DNA from: Pseudomonadota bacterium
GTDB taxonomy: Bacteria; Pseudomonadota; Gammaproteobacteria; Burkholderiales; SG8-39
DNA length: 12,478 bases
Assembly: GCA_021848555.1 (NCBI GenBank)
Contig: JAJZUN010000035.1
Coordinates: forward strand, 1 to 12,478
Reading direction: 5' to 3'
Notes under the pieces: model-generated
What the model was told of the DNA's origin: nothing
Databases searched by the model: none
The model's input: the letters and a program-made list of their open reading frames with translations, nothing else
Shown: piece after piece, positions 1 to 6,315 of the stretch
Layout: each line of letters opens with the position of its first letter
Position numbering within the stretch: the stretch's first letter is position 1
Program-made: the position numbers and the translations under genes

Positions 1-682
1 GCTTGCCGCCGGTATCCGCGAGTTCATTGATGGCCTGAATGGCGGCCTGCATCTGCTGGTGGCCGAACATGACCGAGCCCAGCATCACTTCCTCGGACAG
101 TTCCTGCGCCTCCGATTCCACCATGAGCACGGCGTGTTCGGTGCCCGCCACCACGAGGTTGAGTTTCGAATCCTTCAGCTGGGTGGCCGTCGGGTTGAGA
201 ATGTACTGTCCGTTGGCGTAACCCACGCGCGCGGCGCCGATCGGGCCGTTGAACGGGATGCCCGACAGGGTCAAGGCCGCCGAAACACCGATCATCGCGG
301 CGATGTCGGGATCGACTTCCGGATTGACCGACATGACCGTCGCCACCACCTGGACTTCATTGTAGAAACCATCCGGGAACAGCGGGCGGATCGGGCGGTC
401 GATCAGGCGCGAGGTGAGGATCTCCTTCTCCGAAGGCCTGCCCTCGCGTTTGAAAAACCCGCCGGGGATCTTGCCTGCGGCATAGGTCTTTTCGATGTAG
501 TCGACGGTGAGCGGGAAAAAATCCTGCCCCGACTTGGCATGCTTGGAGCCAACCACGGTGCACAGCACCACCGTGTCGTCCATGTTCACGATAACGGCGC
601 CGCCGGCCTGGCGCGCAATTTCACCCGTTTCCAGGGTGACTTGATGGGCGCCGTAGGTGAAAGTCTTTTTGATCGGATTCAA
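1..682 (-). CDS. pnp: Polyribonucleotide nucleotidyltransferase (PNPase), N-terminal part, runs off left edge
   Basis: PNPase degrades RNA 3' to 5' by phosphorolysis and is a core enzyme of cytoplasmic mRNA turnover. About 227 residues are visible, beginning [20 protein letters not shown]. They cover the first RNase PH-like domain, with the conserved [10 protein letters not shown] stretch (about residues 76-85) and [16 protein letters not shown] (about 91-106). The reading frame stays open to the window edge, so the C-terminal RNase PH, KH and S1 domains lie outside. I chose a TTG start at 682-680 because AAAGGA sits 7 nt upstream and the protein aligns with other PNPases from there; there is no in-frame ATG upstream. 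The gene follows rpsO on the same strand, the usual proteobacterial order. A UUG start and hairpins in the leader would suit low or autoregulated translation, as known for E. coli pnp, but that is inference here. Confidence 0.96.
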   Translation of the reverse strand, partial: MNPIKKTFTYGAHQVTLETGEIARQAGGAVIVNMDDTVVLCTVVGSKHAKSGQDFFPLTVDYIEKTYAAGKIPGGFFKREGRPSEKEILTSRLIDRPIRPLFPDGFYNEVQVVATVMSVNPEVDPDIAAMIGVSAALTLSGIPFNGPIGAARVGYANGQYILNPTATQLKDSKLNLVVAGTEHAVLMVESEAQELSEEVMLGSVMFGHQQMQAAIQAINELADTGGK

Positions 683-701
683 GGTATTGTCCTTTGCAAT
701 C

Positions 702-716
702 GGCGCGTAGCGCGCC
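702..716 (-). other. Small perfect hairpin next to the pnp ribosome-binding site
   Basis: GGCGCG, TAG, CGCGCC form a 6-bp perfect stem with a 3-nt loop just upstream of the AAAGGA site of pnp. It would form in the pnp leader RNA and could influence ribosome access. The structure is visible; the function is inferred. Confidence 0.4.
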
Positions 717-733
717 CGCGTCAAATGTGGGAA

Positions 734-763
734 CGGGCCGCTTCCCGACAGGGAATGGGCCCG
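734..763 (-). other. Pnp leader hairpin, possible RNase III substrate
   Basis: CGGGCC (734-739) pairs with GGCCCG (758-763), and inside it TTCCC (742-746) pairs with GGGAA (751-755), separated by a 2x2 internal loop. There is no T-run next to it, so it is not a terminator. In E. coli the rpsO-pnp intercistronic RNA forms a stem cleaved by RNase III, which starts pnp autoregulation. A similar role here is inference from position and shape. Confidence 0.4.
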
Positions 764-766
764 GTG

Positions 767-801
767 AAAAGCAAAACGCCCGTCGCGTTGCCGACGGGCG
801 T
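767..801 (-). terminator. Rho-independent terminator after rpsO
   Basis: On the minus strand a perfect 10-bp stem (ACGCCCGTCG with CGACGGGCGT, plus-strand 776-785 and 792-801) with a 6-nt loop begins 4 nt after the rpsO stop codon and is followed by TTTGCTTTT. The T-run is interrupted, so termination is probably partial and lets some transcription into pnp, as in E. coli. Confidence 0.75.
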
Positions 802-805
802 CGAG

Positions 806-1075
806 TTACTTGCGCAGACCCAGCCGCTCGATCAGGCTGCGGTAGCCGTCCGCATTCTTGCGCTTCAGGTAGTCCAGCAGCTTGCGCCGCTGGCTGACCA
901 TTTTCAGCAGGCCACGGCGGGAATGATGATCTTTGACGTGCAGTTTGAAATGGCCGGTGAGCTCGTTGATCCGGGTCGTGAGCAGGGCAACTTGCACTTC
1001 CGGCGAGCCGGTGTCGCCCTTGGCGCGCTGGTAATCGTTCATGACTTGCGCTTTGTGCGCGGTGGTAAATGGCAT
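806..1075 (-). CDS. rpsO: 30S ribosomal protein S15
   Basis: S15 is a primary 16S rRNA binding protein of the small subunit platform and helps form bridges to the 50S subunit. The 89-residue product has exactly the usual family length and shows the typical [16 protein letters not shown] start, [17 protein letters not shown], the [22 protein letters not shown] core and the end [12 protein letters not shown]. An AGGAGAG site lies about 9 nt before the ATG. A sigma-70 promoter lies about 50 nt upstream and a hairpin terminator directly downstream. The gene precedes pnp as in most proteobacteria, but truB, its usual upstream neighbour, is about 8.8 kb away. S15 of E. coli represses its own translation through its leader; the short leader here was not resolved into a comparable structure. 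Confidence 0.98.
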   Translation of the reverse strand: MPFTTAHKAQVMNDYQRAKGDTGSPEVQVALLTTRINELTGHFKLHVKDHHSRRGLLKMVSQRRKLLDYLKRKNADGYRSLIERLGLRK

Positions 1076-1127
1076 TCTGATACTCTCCTGGGTCTCTTGG
1101 GTCTTCGTCGCTGCGTCAAAGGCGCGG

Positions 1128-1157
1128 ATTCTACACCAAAAACGAGTGGTTTTTCAA
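1128..1157 (-). promoter_or_regulatory. Sigma-70 promoter of rpsO
   Basis: On the minus strand TTGAAA (plus 1152-1157) and TAGAAT (plus 1128-1133) are separated by 18 bp. Each matches consensus at 5 of 6 positions. Transcription should begin near 1121, giving a leader of about 45 nt before the rpsO ATG. The strength of the match suggests rpsO-pnp is expressed independently of the distant truB operon. Confidence 0.75.
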
Positions 1158-1199
1158 GGGTTTTCCGCGGTATTTTGGAATTTGGCCGGATACCGGCGA

Positions 1200-1757
1200 G
1201 TGCAACTATGCCGGAGTTCGCAGTTCGGCGCCACCAATGGAATTCCATGGGGTTTGCTACTGCTTGGAATCGCGCTGATCGCTGCCTTCGCCTATTTTGC
1301 GCGCTCAATGAGCCGGCGCAATGCCGGCATGATGGCGCCCGCGGGCGGGCCCGCGTACGGCACCGGCTTCGGGCCGGGCGCGCCGGGGCAGCCTTACGGG
1401 CCCGGTGGTGTCGCGCCGCCGATGGGCACGGCTGCGGGCGGCATCGGTTCGGGAATTCTCGGCGGACTCGCCAGCGGCGCGGCACTGGGTGCCGGCATGG
1501 TCGCAGGCGAAGCCCTGATGCATCGCTTCACCAATGGCAATCAGCTCCCGGGCAACCAGACTTTGTTTCCCGCGTCCACGGACCTTCCCGCGTCCGCGGA
1601 CTGGGACAGCGTGCCGGACGACATGGGCGGAAGCGACTTCGGCATCTCCGACACGTCCTCGTGGGACGACACGGCGGCGGAGACTGAAACTAGCGCGCCC
1701 AGCGCGGCACGAGGGCCTGAACGCCGGGCTGCGCACTTTCCCGACGTTGTCGACTGA
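1200..1757 (+). CDS. Hypothetical membrane-anchored Gly-rich protein
   Basis: The product of about 185 aa has no function I can name. From the N terminus it shows a short polar segment, one membrane segment (IPWGLLLLGIALIAAFAYFA, about residues 15-34), a basic stretch (RSMSRRN), a Gly/Pro-rich linker, a Gly/Ala segment (GGIGSGILGGLASGAALGAG) that could itself contact a membrane, and an acidic tail with GGSDFGISDTSSWDD. This layout recalls small uncharacterised betaproteobacterial proteins with a TM anchor plus GGxxxG segment. The start is uncertain: the open frame reaches back into rpsO and its promoter, and no in-frame ATG lies after that promoter. GTG at 1200 is my best choice, with only a weak GGA upstream. 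It is divergent from rpsO and lies 100 bp before a decayed acyl-CoA synthetase gene. Confidence 0.55.
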   Translation: MQLCRSSQFGATNGIPWGLLLLGIALIAAFAYFARSMSRRNAGMMAPAGGPAYGTGFGPGAPGQPYGPGGVAPPMGTAAGGIGSGILGGLASGAALGAGMVAGEALMHRFTNGNQLPGNQTLFPASTDLPASADWDSVPDDMGGSDFGISDTSSWDDTAAETETSAPSAARGPERRAAHFPDVVD

Positions 1758-1795
1758 ATGCGGCGACCGGCCCAGCCAGCGGCGCCGGCGCGACA

Positions 1796-1824
1796 TTGAC
1801 GCTCACCCCGGGCTCAAACATACT
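1796..1824 (+). promoter_or_regulatory. Candidate sigma-70 promoter of the acyl-CoA synthetase pseudogene
   Basis: TTGACG (1796-1801) and CATACT (1819-1824) are 17 bp apart, matching consensus at 5/6 and 4/6 positions. Transcription from about 1831 would include the AGGAGGG ribosome-binding site at 1847-1853. So the promoter and ribosome-binding site seem preserved while the reading frame is broken. Confidence 0.4.
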
Positions 1825-1857
1825 TTTGTCCTCGTGAATCAATCCTAGGAGGGTTTC

Positions 1858-2955
1858 ATATCTGCCGCCCGCCCGTTCATCGAAGCTCGCGACTTCCTGT
1901 TTCAGCACCGCAGCGACTATCAGGCCGCGGCGCGCGATTTTCGCTGGCCGGCGCTGAAGGAGTTCAACTGGGCTCTGGACTACTTCGACGCCATGGCCGA
2001 AGGCAACGAGCGGCCGGCGCTGTGGCTGGTGGGCGAGGACGGCGGCGAGCACAAGCGTTCCTTCGCCGAAATGTCGGCCCGCTCCAACCGCGTCGCCAAC
2101 TGGCTGCGCTCGATCGGGGTGAAGCGCGGCGACCGCATCCTGATGATGCTCGGCAACGAACTACCGCTGTGGGAGACCATGCTGGGCGCGACCAAGCTCG
2201 GCGCCGTGCTGATACCCGCAACGACCTTGCTTGCACCCGACGATCTCGCCGATCGCTTCGAACGCGGCGACGTGCGCCACGTGGTGGTCGGCATCGCCAA
2301 CGTAGACAAGTTCGCGACCCTGCCGGGCAGCTACACGCGCATCGCCGTCGGCGGAGCTGCGCCCGGCTGGCATAGTTTCGCCGAGGCCGACGTCCACCCG
2401 GCGAGCTTCACGCCGGACGGACGCACCATGGCCGATGATCCGCTGCTGCTCTACTTCACCTCCGGCACCACTTCCAAGCCCAAACTGGTATTGCACACGT
2501 AGCAGAGCTATCCGGTCGGCCACCTCTCGACCATGTACTGGATCGGCCTGCAGCCCGGCGACGTGCACCTCAACATCTCGTCTCCGGGCTGGGCCAAGCA
2601 TGCCTGGAGCTGCTTCTTCTCGCCATGGAACACCGGCGCCTGCATCTTCATCTACAACTCCAGCCGCTTCAATACCAAGGCCATGCTCGGCGTGCTCGAG
2701 CGCTGCGGCGTCACCACCCTGTGCGCGCCGCCGACGGTGTGGCGCATGCTGATCCAGGAGGATCTCGCAAGCTACCGCGGCCGCCTCAAGATTCGCGAAC
2801 TGCTCGGCGCCGGCGAACCGCTCAATCCGGAAATCATCGCGCAGGTGAAGGCGGCCTGGGGGATCACGCTGCGCGGCATCGAAGCCGAACGGCGCAAGAC
2901 GTCGCAGCGCGCCGAGTCGGAGTTCTTCGACGAGGATTTTCCGGAACTCAAGTAG
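1858..2955 (+). pseudogene. Degraded AMP-dependent acyl-CoA synthetase
   Basis: Intact relatives activate a carboxylic acid with ATP to an acyl-adenylate and transfer it to CoA. The frame gives the family N-terminal domain, the nucleotide-binding loop YFTSGTTSKPK (about residue 200), and the following WIGLQPGDVHLNISSPGWAKHAWS region, closest in style to medium-chain acyl-CoA or acetyl-CoA synthetases. Three lesions are visible. The codon at the right distance from AGGAGGG (1847-1853) is ATA, with TAG in frame just upstream, so the start codon is lost. TAG at 2500-2502 falls in the conserved region where a CAG is likely ancestral. After AWGITLR (near 2874) the frame jumps to a C-terminal tail ending EFFDEDFPELK, omitting the GQTE-type motif, the hinge and the catalytic Lys domain. 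The remnant is about 365 codons against roughly 540-570 in the family. Substrate cannot be assigned. Confidence 0.88.
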
Positions 2956-2963
2956 TGATCTGA

Positions 2964-2984
2964 TGCGCGCGGCCTGCGCGCGCA
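2964..2984. other. Hairpin between convergent genes
   Basis: TGCGCGC and GCGCGCA form a 7-bp perfect stem around a 7-nt loop, between the pseudogene stop (2955) and the LysR stop (3020). No T-run follows on either strand, so it is at most a weak or Rho-assisted end for both transcripts. Confidence 0.3.
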
Positions 2985-3019
2985 AGGCCGTCGGGCAGGC
3001 GCTCGCAACTCGCGAAGGC

Positions 3020-3937
3020 TCAGGGTCCCGCTGAACCAGGCTGGGTGCCTGGCGCCGGGCCGAGCTGCCAGGTATCGGCGAGCACCTCGAGCAGCTTGCG
3101 GATCACCGGATCGTTCCCGCGCCCGGCGCGGTAGATGAACCACAGATCGGTCTCGAGGCGCAGGTCGCACCACAGGCACACCTCGCCCGCTGCCTCCCGC
3201 TCCAGCGCCAGATCTTCGCGGATCAGAGACAGGCCCACGCCCGACACGACCAGATTCGCGATGACGAATTCCTGGTCGGCCTCCACCACCTTGGTCGGCT
3301 CGATGCCGTGCTGGTCGAATAGCACGCGCAACAGCTGGTAGTGGGTGCTGATCGGCGGGGTGATGATCCAGGGCAGCGCAGCGATCGCGTCCCAGTCCGC
3401 ATCGAGCACGCGCTGCTTCCATGCAGCCGGCGCGGCAACGCGATAGGAAACGCCGCGCAGCCGCAGTCCGTCCACGCCCGGATGTGAAAGCGGGCCGAAA
3501 TAGAAACTCGCATCCAGTTCGCCGTCGCGCACCTTGGCGAACGCGGCGCCGGAGATCTCGTGGTGCAACTCCAGCTGCAGCAGCGGATGGCGCTCGACCG
3601 CGGCGCCCATGAATTCGCCGACGCGGCTGAAGCCCGGATCCGACAGCGTGCCCACGCTCACCTTGCCTGCCACTTCGCCCTTGAGCGCTTTCGCCTGATT
3701 GCGCAAGGCCTGGGCCGCACCGAGCACCCGGTCCGCGTCGGCGAGCAGCCGCTGGCCGGCGAAGGTGAGTTCCATGCCGCTCGAGGTGCGCTCGAACAGC
3801 GCCAGTTCGAGTTCGTCCTCGAGCGCCCGGATCTGCCCGCTCACCGCCGGTTGGCTGACGTGCAGCTTCTCCGCGGCACGGGTCAGATGACCTGCCTCGG
3901 CGACCGCGATAAAACTGCGCAGTTGGTAAAGCTCCAT
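3020..3937 (-). CDS. LysR-family transcriptional regulator
   Basis: The 305-residue product has the usual length and layout of LysR-type regulators. An N-terminal winged helix-turn-helix covers about residues 1-60 (MELYQLRSFIAVAEAGHLTRAAEKLHVSQPAVSGQIRALE), then a linker helix, then a periplasmic-binding-protein-like effector domain from about residue 90 to 295. Such proteins usually act as tetramers that bind T-N11-A sites and respond to a small molecule. The effector is unknown. The gene is divergent from the small-protein cluster beginning at 4141 and convergent with the broken acyl-CoA synthetase. The 203-bp divergent region holds two LysR-type boxes overlapping its own likely promoter, so autoregulation and control of the small genes are plausible. 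The ATG has only a weak ribosome-binding site (GGA about 9 nt upstream). Confidence 0.93.
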   Translation of the reverse strand: MELYQLRSFIAVAEAGHLTRAAEKLHVSQPAVSGQIRALEDELELALFERTSSGMELTFAGQRLLADADRVLGAAQALRNQAKALKGEVAGKVSVGTLSDPGFSRVGEFMGAAVERHPLLQLELHHEISGAAFAKVRDGELDASFYFGPLSHPGVDGLRLRGVSYRVAAPAAWKQRVLDADWDAIAALPWIITPPISTHYQLLRVLFDQHGIEPTKVVEADQEFVIANLVVSGVGLSLIREDLALEREAAGEVCLWCDLRLETDLWFIYRAGRGNDPVIRKLLEVLADTWQLGPAPGTQPGSAGP

Positions 3938-3971
3938 GCGAATTCCGGCTTCCAGACGCTTTCCAAGGCCC

Positions 3972-3987
3972 TATTTTAGACCAAATA
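3972..3987. promoter_or_regulatory. LysR-type box 1
   Basis: TATTT-N6-AAATA is a 5-bp dyad that contains a T-N11-A pair, and it includes the heptamer TTTAGAC (3975-3981). The site overlaps the -10 end of the proposed lysR promoter. It fits the activator-subsite position of autoregulated LysR systems. Assignment to this regulator is inference from proximity and motif shape. Confidence 0.45.
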
Positions 3988-4015
3988 TTGTGCATCGCAT
4001 CAATTATTTAGACAA
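3987..4015 (-). promoter_or_regulatory. Candidate promoter of the lysR gene
   Basis: On the minus strand TTGTCT (plus 4010-4015) and CACAAT (plus 3987-3992) are separated by 17 bp, each 4/6 to consensus. Both LysR-type boxes overlap it, as expected for negative autoregulation. Confidence 0.35.
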
Positions 4016-4022
4016 AGTATAA
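4004..4022. promoter_or_regulatory. LysR-type box 2
   Basis: TTAT-N11-ATAA is a perfect 4-bp dyad with exact T-N11-A spacing, the canonical form of a LysR-type recognition site. It carries the same TTTAGAC heptamer (4007-4013) as box 1, exactly 32 bp away, about three helical turns. The two boxes would therefore face the same side of DNA. Confidence 0.55.
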
Positions 4023-4077
4023 GCCTGGCCAATCGGATCGATCGGAACAAGCGATTGGATTGTTGCCGTCTTAGGTC

Positions 4078-4094
4078 GTATGTTACCTACATAC
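4078..4094. promoter_or_regulatory. Palindromic operator-like site upstream of the small-protein cluster
   Basis: GTATGT-TACCT-ACATAC is a perfect 6-bp inverted repeat with a 5-bp spacer, 46 bp before the ATG at 4141. It differs in sequence and spacing from the two LysR-type boxes, so it could be an operator for a second regulator or a hairpin in the leader. No regulator is assigned. Confidence 0.4.
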
Positions 4095-4140
4095 AGCGGT
4101 TTAACGACGCTGGTTCAATCAGATAGGAAAGGATTTTAAG

Positions 4141-4503
4141 ATGAGATTCTACCCGCCGATATACCCTGAAGACAGCGTGCAACAGCCCGCAACGTTTCCT
4201 GGCGGCGATGCCAGAGACATTTGGAAAACAGCCCTGTTCCCGGCTTTTTTTGTGCGTCGCACGATGCGTGTGGAGGACATTCCCGCTCCTCGAGCCGACG
4301 CCGACGCACGGGGCCAGCAGAAGTACGCCATGGGTGGCGCCTGGGTCGGCAGCAAGCTGAAGTCCTACTACGAGGCCCTGGTGCGCAAGTTCGAGCGCGC
4401 CGGACAGGCTGAGATGGAAAATTACCTGGCCGCGTCGCAAAACCTCGCCGACCTGGAAGAGCGCATCCGCCGCTACGAGCGCATGCATTCACGCTACTAC
4501 TGA
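4141..4503 (+). CDS. Small protein with DUF3563-like C terminus
   Basis: The 120-residue product starts at an ATG with AGGAAAGGA 7 nt upstream. The N-terminal 60 residues are Pro/Arg-rich with no motif I know. The C-terminal part (SKLKSYYEALVRKFERAGQAEMENYLAASQNLADLEERIRRYER) looks like the DUF3563 family of small betaproteobacterial proteins, whose hallmark is a Tyr-Leu followed by a (D/N)LxDLExRxR helix. The function of that family is unknown to me. There is no signal peptide and no clear membrane span. The gene heads a plus-strand run of three small genes, divergent from the LysR regulator. DUF3563 membership is my reading of the motif, not a search result. Confidence 0.75.
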   Translation: MRFYPPIYPEDSVQQPATFPGGDARDIWKTALFPAFFVRRTMRVEDIPAPRADADARGQQKYAMGGAWVGSKLKSYYEALVRKFERAGQAEMENYLAASQNLADLEERIRRYERMHSRYY

Positions 4504-4553
4504 AACCGCGCAATTGCCACGCCCCGTTACCCACACACTATGAGGATTTCGAA

Positions 4554-4796
4554 ATGAAAGCCATGACGGACAAAGCAGCAGACAGGTCCAATGCCTACGC
4601 CGGCCTCGAAACGATACCCATGAGCGCAGACGAGCGCGCTCATGCCTACGCCAGCCTGCGCAACGGCGAACGCATCGCCGATCTGGTGCTGCGCGCAGCG
4701 GCCGACATGCGTGCCGTCGGGCAATTCGCCGAGCGCGCTGCCGCCAGCCTGGCCGGCGCGTTCAAGGCGATGCTGGCGAAGCCCGTCAAGCACTGA
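4554..4796 (+). CDS. Small hypothetical protein (80 aa)
   Basis: The ATG has GAGGA 7 nt upstream and lies 50 bp after the preceding gene, so the two are probably co-transcribed. The product is Ala-rich and mostly helical by composition, with an N-terminal hydrophilic part (MKAMTDKAADRSNAYAGLET) and an amphipathic C-terminal helix (VGQFAERAAASLAGAFKAMLAKPVKH) that could lie on a membrane. A short internal repeat is visible: AYAGL near residue 14 and AYASL near residue 31. I do not recognise the family. GC-rich third codon positions and the good ribosome-binding site support a real gene. Confidence 0.65.
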   Translation: MKAMTDKAADRSNAYAGLETIPMSADERAHAYASLRNGERIADLVLRAAADMRAVGQFAERAAASLAGAFKAMLAKPVKH

Positions 4797-4860
4797 GCGT
4801 CGTTGATCGCCTGATGACCAGCGCCGCGCGCAAGGCGGTCCCGCGCACTGCCTAGAAGCG

Positions 4861-4890
4861 GCCGGAACTCTCCGGCGCTGAAACAGGAGA
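4861..4890 (+). promoter_or_regulatory. Structured leader with possible Shine-Dalgarno sequestration
   Basis: GCCGG (4861-4865) pairs with CCGGC (4872-4876) around the loop AACTCT. Alternatively TCTCC (4869-4873) can pair with the ribosome-binding site GGAGA (4886-4890). The two pairings exclude each other. In the right copy the second pairing is kept through a G-U wobble (TCTCT with GGAGA). A translational switch is inferred. Confidence 0.35.
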
Positions 4891-5022
4891 CCGCCGATGG
4901 TTCGCAGGGTTTATCTCGCCTGGCGCCTGCATACCGGCCTTAACTATTCCTGGCGTCTTGCCTGGCACAAGGCGGCGTACGGGCGGGCCCTGTAGCGCAC
5001 CCTTCGCGGCGCAGCTCACGCG
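4863..5022. repeat. Diverged direct repeat, left copy
   Basis: This 160-bp stretch matches 9634-9790 in the same orientation. By hand alignment the core from GGAACTCT to the CCCTGTAG end is about 84% identical, with mostly transitions and one 1-bp gap; the match then fades around GCTCACGCG. The unit comprises a structured leader, a ribosome-binding site and the 32-aa reading frame. The two copies bracket the sigma-54-controlled amidase/transport operon. Confidence 0.85.
4897..4995 (+). CDS. 32-aa Trp/Arg-rich small protein
   Basis: The ATG has AGGAGA ending 6 nt upstream, a strong ribosome-binding site. The peptide begins MVRRVYLAWRLHTGLNYSWR and continues LAWHKAAYGRAL. It is strongly basic with three Trp and two Tyr, and has a quasi-repeat (YLAWRLH and WRLAWHK). 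One amphipathic helix is likely, which could be membrane- or nucleic-acid-associated. I do not recognise it. Two points argue that it is coding: the ribosome-binding site, and a second copy at 9668-9765 that keeps much of the peptide pattern (YLAW, then GLN, S, RLAW, KAA, AL) apart from one frameshift. It is third in the plus-strand small-gene run and converges on the amidase gene, whose stop lies 39 bp away. Confidence 0.6.
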   Translation: MVRRVYLAWRLHTGLNYSWRLAWHKAAYGRAL

Positions 5023-5034
5023 ATTTTCACCGGC

Positions 5035-6315
5035 CTATCCGATGAAAATATTCTTTTTCACCAGCGCATGAACCCCCCAGTTGCCATCGACAACCTGGGT
5101 CACGCCAAAATCGACAGCAACCGACATCAGCGAGATCGCTTCATCTTCATTTAGTCCCTTGGCTGTCATCAGGAAATGGCGCATCTTGTGATATGCATCG
5201 CGCATTGCGCGGTCCAAAGAGGATTTGGCAAAAATCTCGCTTTGAGCTGCGCCTCCCAATTCAGCAAGATAATTCGCATAGCTAAACCCGTGGACCAGCC
5301 ACTCATCCCGGGTTTCCAGCAACGGGTACTGCAAATCGGAGAGCGGCGTTCCTGCGAGGGCATCTTTTTTGTGCAGGATGAATTGAAAAGTGCCGGTAAG
5401 CGAGCATTCGATCGCCGTGCCGCACAACTCTGAATCACCTTGCGAGGCATGGGGATCTCCCACAGAAAACATGGCACCGGCCACAGCGACCGGGCAATAG
5501 ACAGTCGCCCCTTTACCTATGCGCCAGTTGTCGATATTGCCCCCGGTATAGTTCGGGGGGATGGATGACACCAATTCGGCTTCGCTGGGCGCGACACCGA
5601 TCGTTCCGAAGTGCGCCCTGACCGGCACACGAATGTTTTTCAGGACCCCGTTATTTTTTGCGACCGTCCGGTGATCTACGGGCACTCCGGGATAATCAAT
5701 GGTTGCATGCACCACCCCGAACGGATCCGTTTGCGGTGTCCAGCGATAGTTATATACCGCGCGCGCCCAATTGCTCTCGCCCGAAGAATCGAGTTCATAG
5801 ATGGTAATCACCTCGCGCTTTTTCGGTTCGGCTATCGTGTCTCCATACTGGAAACCCCAATTCGCCGCCGCGTTGCTTCCGAATGTCTTGCCCCGATAAA
5901 TCGGGTTGGCGCTGGGTCTGGGTTTCACGTCGACAATTCTTACCTCCAGGATATCTCCCGGAGAGGCCCGTTTAATGAAAACAGGCCCGGTGCAGATATG
6001 CACGCCCAGTCCGCCGCCGGCACCCGCCGCGGCGTTCATGTCGCCAACACCGCGGCGGTCTACAGCTTTACCATTCTTGTCCCAGTGAAAGACGCTTTCC
6101 GCCCCGCAGTCGCCATGAACCATGCGCTCGGCATCATCGTTCGCGTGATGCGTCAGGGTTTCAATCGTCACGTAGTCGCCCGAATCGATTTCAATGACCG
6201 GTTTGGCTGAACGGCTGAAGTACCCCCATAGGACTGTATCCTTGCTTGCCGGAAGGTAGTGATGCGTGGATACGCCCGTATGTGGAGCTTTGGAATTGCA
6301 TATGTGGTTACTCAT
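5035..6315 (-). CDS. fmdA: Acetamidase/formamidase family amidohydrolase
   Basis: Members hydrolyse short amides such as formamide or acetamide to the acid and ammonia. The 426-residue product is close to the usual 400-odd. It shows the family N terminus (SKDTVLWGYFSRSAKPVIEIDSGDYVTIETL, about 24-54), HICTGPVFIKRASPGDILEVRIVDV (about 106-130), and a later VAGAMFSVGDPHASQGDSE segment typical of the catalytic region. I start at ATG 6315 because GGAAG lies 7 nt upstream and the frame beyond it overlaps ridA. The ATG overlaps the ridA stop by 8 nt, suggesting coupled translation. It is the last gene of the sigma-54-controlled operon. Base composition appears less GC-rich than the flanking genes, hinting at horizontal origin. 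The substrate could be a larger amide, since family specificity varies. Confidence 0.9.
   Translation of the reverse strand: MSNHICNSKAPHTGVSTHHYLPASKDTVLWGYFSRSAKPVIEIDSGDYVTIETLTHHANDDAERMVHGDCGAESVFHWDKNGKAVDRRGVGDMNAAAGAGGGLGVHICTGPVFIKRASPGDILEVRIVDVKPRPSANPIYRGKTFGSNAAANWGFQYGDTIAEPKKREVITIYELDSSGESNWARAVYNYRWTPQTDPFGVVHATIDYPGVPVDHRTVAKNNGVLKNIRVPVRAHFGTIGVAPSEAELVSSIPPNYTGGNIDNWRIGKGATVYCPVAVAGAMFSVGDPHASQGDSELCGTAIECSLTGTFQFILHKKDALAGTPLSDLQYPLLETRDEWLVHGFSYANYLAELGGAAQSEIFAKSSLDRAMRDAYHKMRHFLMTAKGLNEDEAISLMSVAVDFGVTQVVDGNWGVHALVKKNIFIG

Noticed and set aside
59..1687. Very long open frame on the plus strand across pnp, rpsO and the region beyond
   Set aside because: It is antisense to two strongly conserved genes; the frame stays open because of their GC-rich codon pattern, and its Arg/Ala/His-rich translation resembles no protein.
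2772..3995. Long minus-strand frame overlapping lysR and the pseudogene
   Set aside because: It is in another frame of lysR with an Arg/Gly/Ala-rich shadow composition; the LysR frame has clear family motifs.
4044..4073. GGAACA followed by GTCTTA, like an extracytoplasmic sigma-factor promoter for the small-gene cluster
   Set aside because: The -35-like part is imperfect and the spacing appears about 2 bp longer than the E. coli sigma-E pattern; not strong enough to annotate.
5611..6210. Plus-strand frame antisense to the amidase gene
   Set aside because: It lies wholly inside fmdA, has no ribosome-binding site and shows no motif.
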